Below are positions 60,990 through 64,000 of a stretch of 64,000 nucleotides of DNA, piece by piece (position 1 is the stretch's first letter; every line of letters begins with the position of its first letter). This DNA comes from Deroplatys truncata (taxonomy: Eukaryota; Arthropoda; Insecta; Mantodea; Mantidae): contig CM060985.1 in the NCBI GenBank assembly GCA_030765065.1, positions 7,564,001 through 7,628,000 on the forward strand, written 5' to 3'. A program made the position numbers and the translations under genes. Under the pieces are notes generated by a model. It searched no databases. It was not told the DNA's origin and worked only from the letters and a program-made list of their open reading frames with translations.

Positions 60990-61250
60990 GTTAATTGTTG
61001 AATGTTGAACTTTACGGTTTACCAGTTATACAAAGGTGTTGAGAAAGAAGAGTACTCCACTGTCATATAAATCGCTTGACAACATCAAAACTAATGAAAA
61101 GTTTAAAGGGCAGTGTGGGGTTGGTGTCGCAACCTTAGAAGTCCTGCGGTATCAAGTTTGAGTTATGCTGTTCCCAAACACATACGAACCTTTTTATGGA
61201 AGTTTTAGTGGAATGCAATTCGTACTTCAGCTGTAGAGAAAGTAAAATGC
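60990..61250 (-). repeat. Family M fragment, degenerate
   Basis: Reverse-orientation piece: 'ggtttaccagttatacaaag', 'gcggtatcaagtttgagtta', 'ctgtagagaaagtaaaatgc'. Confidence 0.5.
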
Positions 61251-61653
61251 AAGAGGAAAGACAATAATGAGACCGATCTTGGAGTTGGAGTGTTCCATTT
61301 GAGGCACGCTTAGTGTAAACTAATTAATATTGTGACGTTATCGGGAGGTCGGAATAAACAACGATAAGTAGCGCTCGTCAGCGTAAACACCGGGAGCACT
61401 ATTGACCAGAATTTTCTGGAAGTTTCTTCCCCCTCCTCTGGAGCGTGGGTCGAGATACCATTGGCTATGTAAGCGAGTGTGACATGAGGTGCTGCTGCTG
61501 CTGCTGCAGGAGAGATTGTGTTCGAGTGACGGGGATATTGAACTAGTTGACATCTCATTAAATATAACAAATTTACGATTTAAGGAAAACTTAGGCTTTA
61601 AAAAGAACATAACTTGAAATTTGGAAAACAATTAGGAAAAAGATGTTGTGTAC

Positions 61654-62565
61654 TACAGAGTGAGCCAAAAGACTCCGAACCGCCTGCGCGGTGTTTTTCC
61701 TGTCTGCGTCCTCGGCGCTGGTTGCCGTCTGCCGCTATCATAGAAAGGCGCGGATGAAACCATACAACAGTTTTAAAACTACTTTTAAAGGCTTTACTCA
61801 CCAACTTTACGAAAGCAGATGTTGAAACTGGTCAGCGCCGTTATCCATACATTTTGGCACCTCTTTAGGAAACCATCCATCACTCGCCGTAGTTCACGTT
61901 GAGAAATTTCCTGGCGGACATTTTGTTTTAATTCTTGCAGGGTGTGTGGGTTTGTCTTGTACACTTTATGTTTTAAGTTACCCCGGAGGGGTATTTTATG
62001 AACAATATTACTGGCTGCGCTGTGTTTTTCCACTGGGCGTGTGGAAACATGATAACGCACTGCTGCTATAAATAAAGTTTATATTATACACACAGCGCGT
62101 ATTTGTTTATAATTCGTATGTGTTAACTCGGTCAGCTCGCCAAGTAAAAGTACGATTTGCAGAAAGATTCCTGTGTAAAAGTTCCAGGCCGTACAATAAT
62201 CCATGAACTTTACAGTAAATTTCAGGCCACAGGAAGTGTTGAGGCTAAGAAATCTAAAAGACGGCGTTCGGTTCTTACCGAAGAAACATTAGACGACATT
62301 CGGTCATCGTTTGGAAAATTCCACCAAAAAATTCCATGATGGATAGTTTCTTAAAGAGGTGCCAAAATGTATGGACAACGACGGTGGCCAGTTTCAGCAT
62401 TTCCTTTCATAAAGTTGGTAAGTAAAGCCTTTAAAAGTAGTTTTAAAAATGTTGTACGGTTTCATCCGCGCCTTTCTATGATAGCGGCAGACGGCAACGA
62501 GCGCCGAGGACGCGGACAGGAAAAACACCGCGCAGGTGATTCGGAGTCTTTTGGCTCACCATGTA
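61654..62565. mobile_element. Fold-back derivative of a Tc1/mariner-like element
   Basis: The outer ends TACAGAGTGAGCCAAAAGAC (left) and, reverse-complemented, TACATGGTGAGCCAAAAGAC (right) begin inverted arms of about 235 bp with roughly 90 percent identity by eye. Both arms carry the same transposase C-terminus pointing outward: FLKRCQNVW.T.....F.I.F.KVG on the minus strand at left (61794-62060, which also extends to PHTLQELKQNVRQEIS) and on the plus strand at right (about 62340-62420). Between them, on the plus strand at about 62130-62335, is a transposase N-terminus (RQVKVRFAERF; FQATGSVEAKK..RRSVLTEETLDDIR). So an inverted copy of the 3' end replaced the 5' end. TA flanks both sides. Confidence 0.8.
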
Positions 62566-62749
62566 TATTCACATAATTTTCTCTACCTACTATCGTTTAT
62601 TTTTCTATCTTGTTGATGTTAATAGAGGTCAGAAACAGTTTCATCACCGACTTCGATGTTTGTACAAGAAACCGAAGTGATAGTGATAACCCGTGAGAAA
62701 CCACAAAGCAATAATAACGTATCTCAGAAATGACCACTGCTACGAAAAG

Positions 62750-63490
62750 GCTTATTTGAAATAAATTGTGTGTTTTAAATAGGTGCACCACATACATACT
62801 AGGTAGAGAAGCTATCGCATTCCACCTAAAAATTAAGTATCGCTATTTTACCCGAAATGCATGTTTTGAGGACACTGAATGAAAGAAAACATTTTTAGAA
62901 AATGCCTGGTTGTGTAAAGTATAACTCAAAAACGAAAAGTCAGCCAAATATCAAACTTGGTATATAGATTCAGTAACGTCCAGAAGATGGAAAGATTAAA
63001 ATCCCCCACCCCAAACTACACTTTGCATGCAGCATTTTTTGGAAAGGTTTTATTTTCTAAAAAGCAGCTCTAAAGATTTTTATTAAAATCCCATATATTA
63101 AAGACATTTACATAACAACTAAAATGCAGATCTCTTTAAAACACACAATTTATTACAAGTAACTTTTTTGTGGCATGAACCGTTTCCGAGATATCTTTGC
63201 TAATGGATAGAATTGTTCAACATTGGGCCACTGCTTTAAAGTCCTGTCTACATTCAGTTGTTTCTCACGATGTCATGGAAACAGTATGGAGCATATAGCG
63301 TCCAGTTGTTAAACATTTGACTATCGCTGTTCTCTATAACGAAATGTGTAAAGTAGCTATTTCTGTAAAGGTTTATCTCGATTAAAATGTAGTAAATGAA
63401 AAGTAAGCTTTCATAAGAATAGATTATATACACACTAATATAGGTTACAGGGATGAGTAAGTCATGGAGTCTAACACATCAAAAACAATT
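62750..63490 (+). repeat. Family M copy
   Basis: Forward copy: 'aggtagagaagctatcgcat', 'gcatgttttgaggac', 'aaacttggtata', 'gcagctctaaagattttt', 'tttatctcgattaaaatgta'; right end 'gagtaagtcatggagtctaa'. Confidence 0.65.
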
Positions 63491-63499
63491 GTATCAAGT

Positions 63500-63803
63500 T
63501 TTGTCTATTCTAATGATTTACTAATTATACAAAATTCTTTTTTGAAGACTCTTCCCAGAAAATTGGACATATACATTTTGCCATGCAAGTATCTTGGAAT
63601 AGTATAAGGTATTTAAACAAAATCGTTAGAGGCAATTCCTAGAAAACCAAAATTAACTAAACATTTTGCATGCAAAGGTACTTAGACGTTGCCGGATTTT
63701 ATTGAGAATCTCCGTGTCGCATCCTTTGAAGGTACTGAACATAAATAGCAAGTTTGGTATCCATCGGATTGTTCGTTTGAGTTATGCTCTCTCTCTGACA
63801 CAC

Positions 63804-63848
<45 letters not shown>

Positions 63849-63960
63849 TGCGTGCGTGTTTTTTTTTCAGTGGGTCTAAAAACTTGTAATTGCAGTGGAA
63901 TCTCGGTATTAAATTTTTAAGTGGAATACCTCTGGTAAGCAGTAGAGAAAACAAAACCAA
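63500..63960 (-). repeat. Family M copy with (TG)n(CGTG)n microsatellite
   Basis: Reverse copy with 'gcaagtttggtatcc', 'tggaatctcggtattaaa' and an end at 'gcagtagagaaaac'. The microsatellite at 63803-63859 passes from pure TG into CGTG repeats and sits at the family's usual CA/TG position. Confidence 0.75.
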
Positions 63961-64000
63961 AGGTACAAGGCCAGTTTTGAGTACCGAAACTTTGTGTTGA

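Overview
The window looks like repeat-rich insect nuclear DNA: long AT-rich introns with GT-AG borders, DNA transposons, non-LTR retrotransposons, tRNA-derived short repeats and very long minisatellite arrays. The only well preserved protein genes are members of the GMC (glucose-methanol-choline) oxidoreductase family of FAD flavoproteins, all on the minus strand in tandem. A polyneopteran insect (stick insect, cockroach or termite type) would fit the repeat load, but that is inference; the species cannot be read from the sequence.

Layout, left to right. 1-992: a 66-bp tandem array abutting the 5' coding exon of GMC gene C (993-1304), whose remainder lies off the left edge. 1.7-8.3 kb: mostly copies of one interspersed DNA-transposon-like repeat (family M). 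8.35-9.7 kb: remnant with inverted ends. 9,927-17,374: GMC gene A, complete in three exons (599 aa). Its intron 2 and its 5' flank carry two related segments with 104-bp and 119-bp tandem arrays; its intron 1 holds a dead mariner. 24.6-26.5 kb: dead LINE. 29.7-36.0 kb: 88/65-bp array. 36,743-56,131: GMC gene B, four coding exons (610 aa) plus a proposed promoter and non-coding first exon; its introns hold a LINE, a SINE, nested family M copies and a 96-bp tandem array. 56.87 kb: a second, divergent promoter-like region on the plus strand. 57.6-58.9 kb: a degenerate Tc1/mariner element with DD41D spacing. 61.65-62.57 kb: a fold-back transposase derivative. The right end is again family M.

Genes A and B keep the FAD-binding GxGxxG, the GMC signature regions and the C-terminal active-site His and Asn, so both probably encode working or recently working oxidoreductases. 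The substrate cannot be told from sequence.

The most unusual observation is that two minisatellite arrays appear to have grown out of exon-intron junctions of the GMC genes themselves. The 66-bp array repeats the last ~45 nt of a gene C exon with its 5' splice site. The 96-bp array repeats the 3' splice site, ATG and first codons of a gene B exon. Units of the other three arrays also carry a 3'-splice-site-like motif on the gene strand. The GMC introns are therefore filled with dozens of decoy splice sites.
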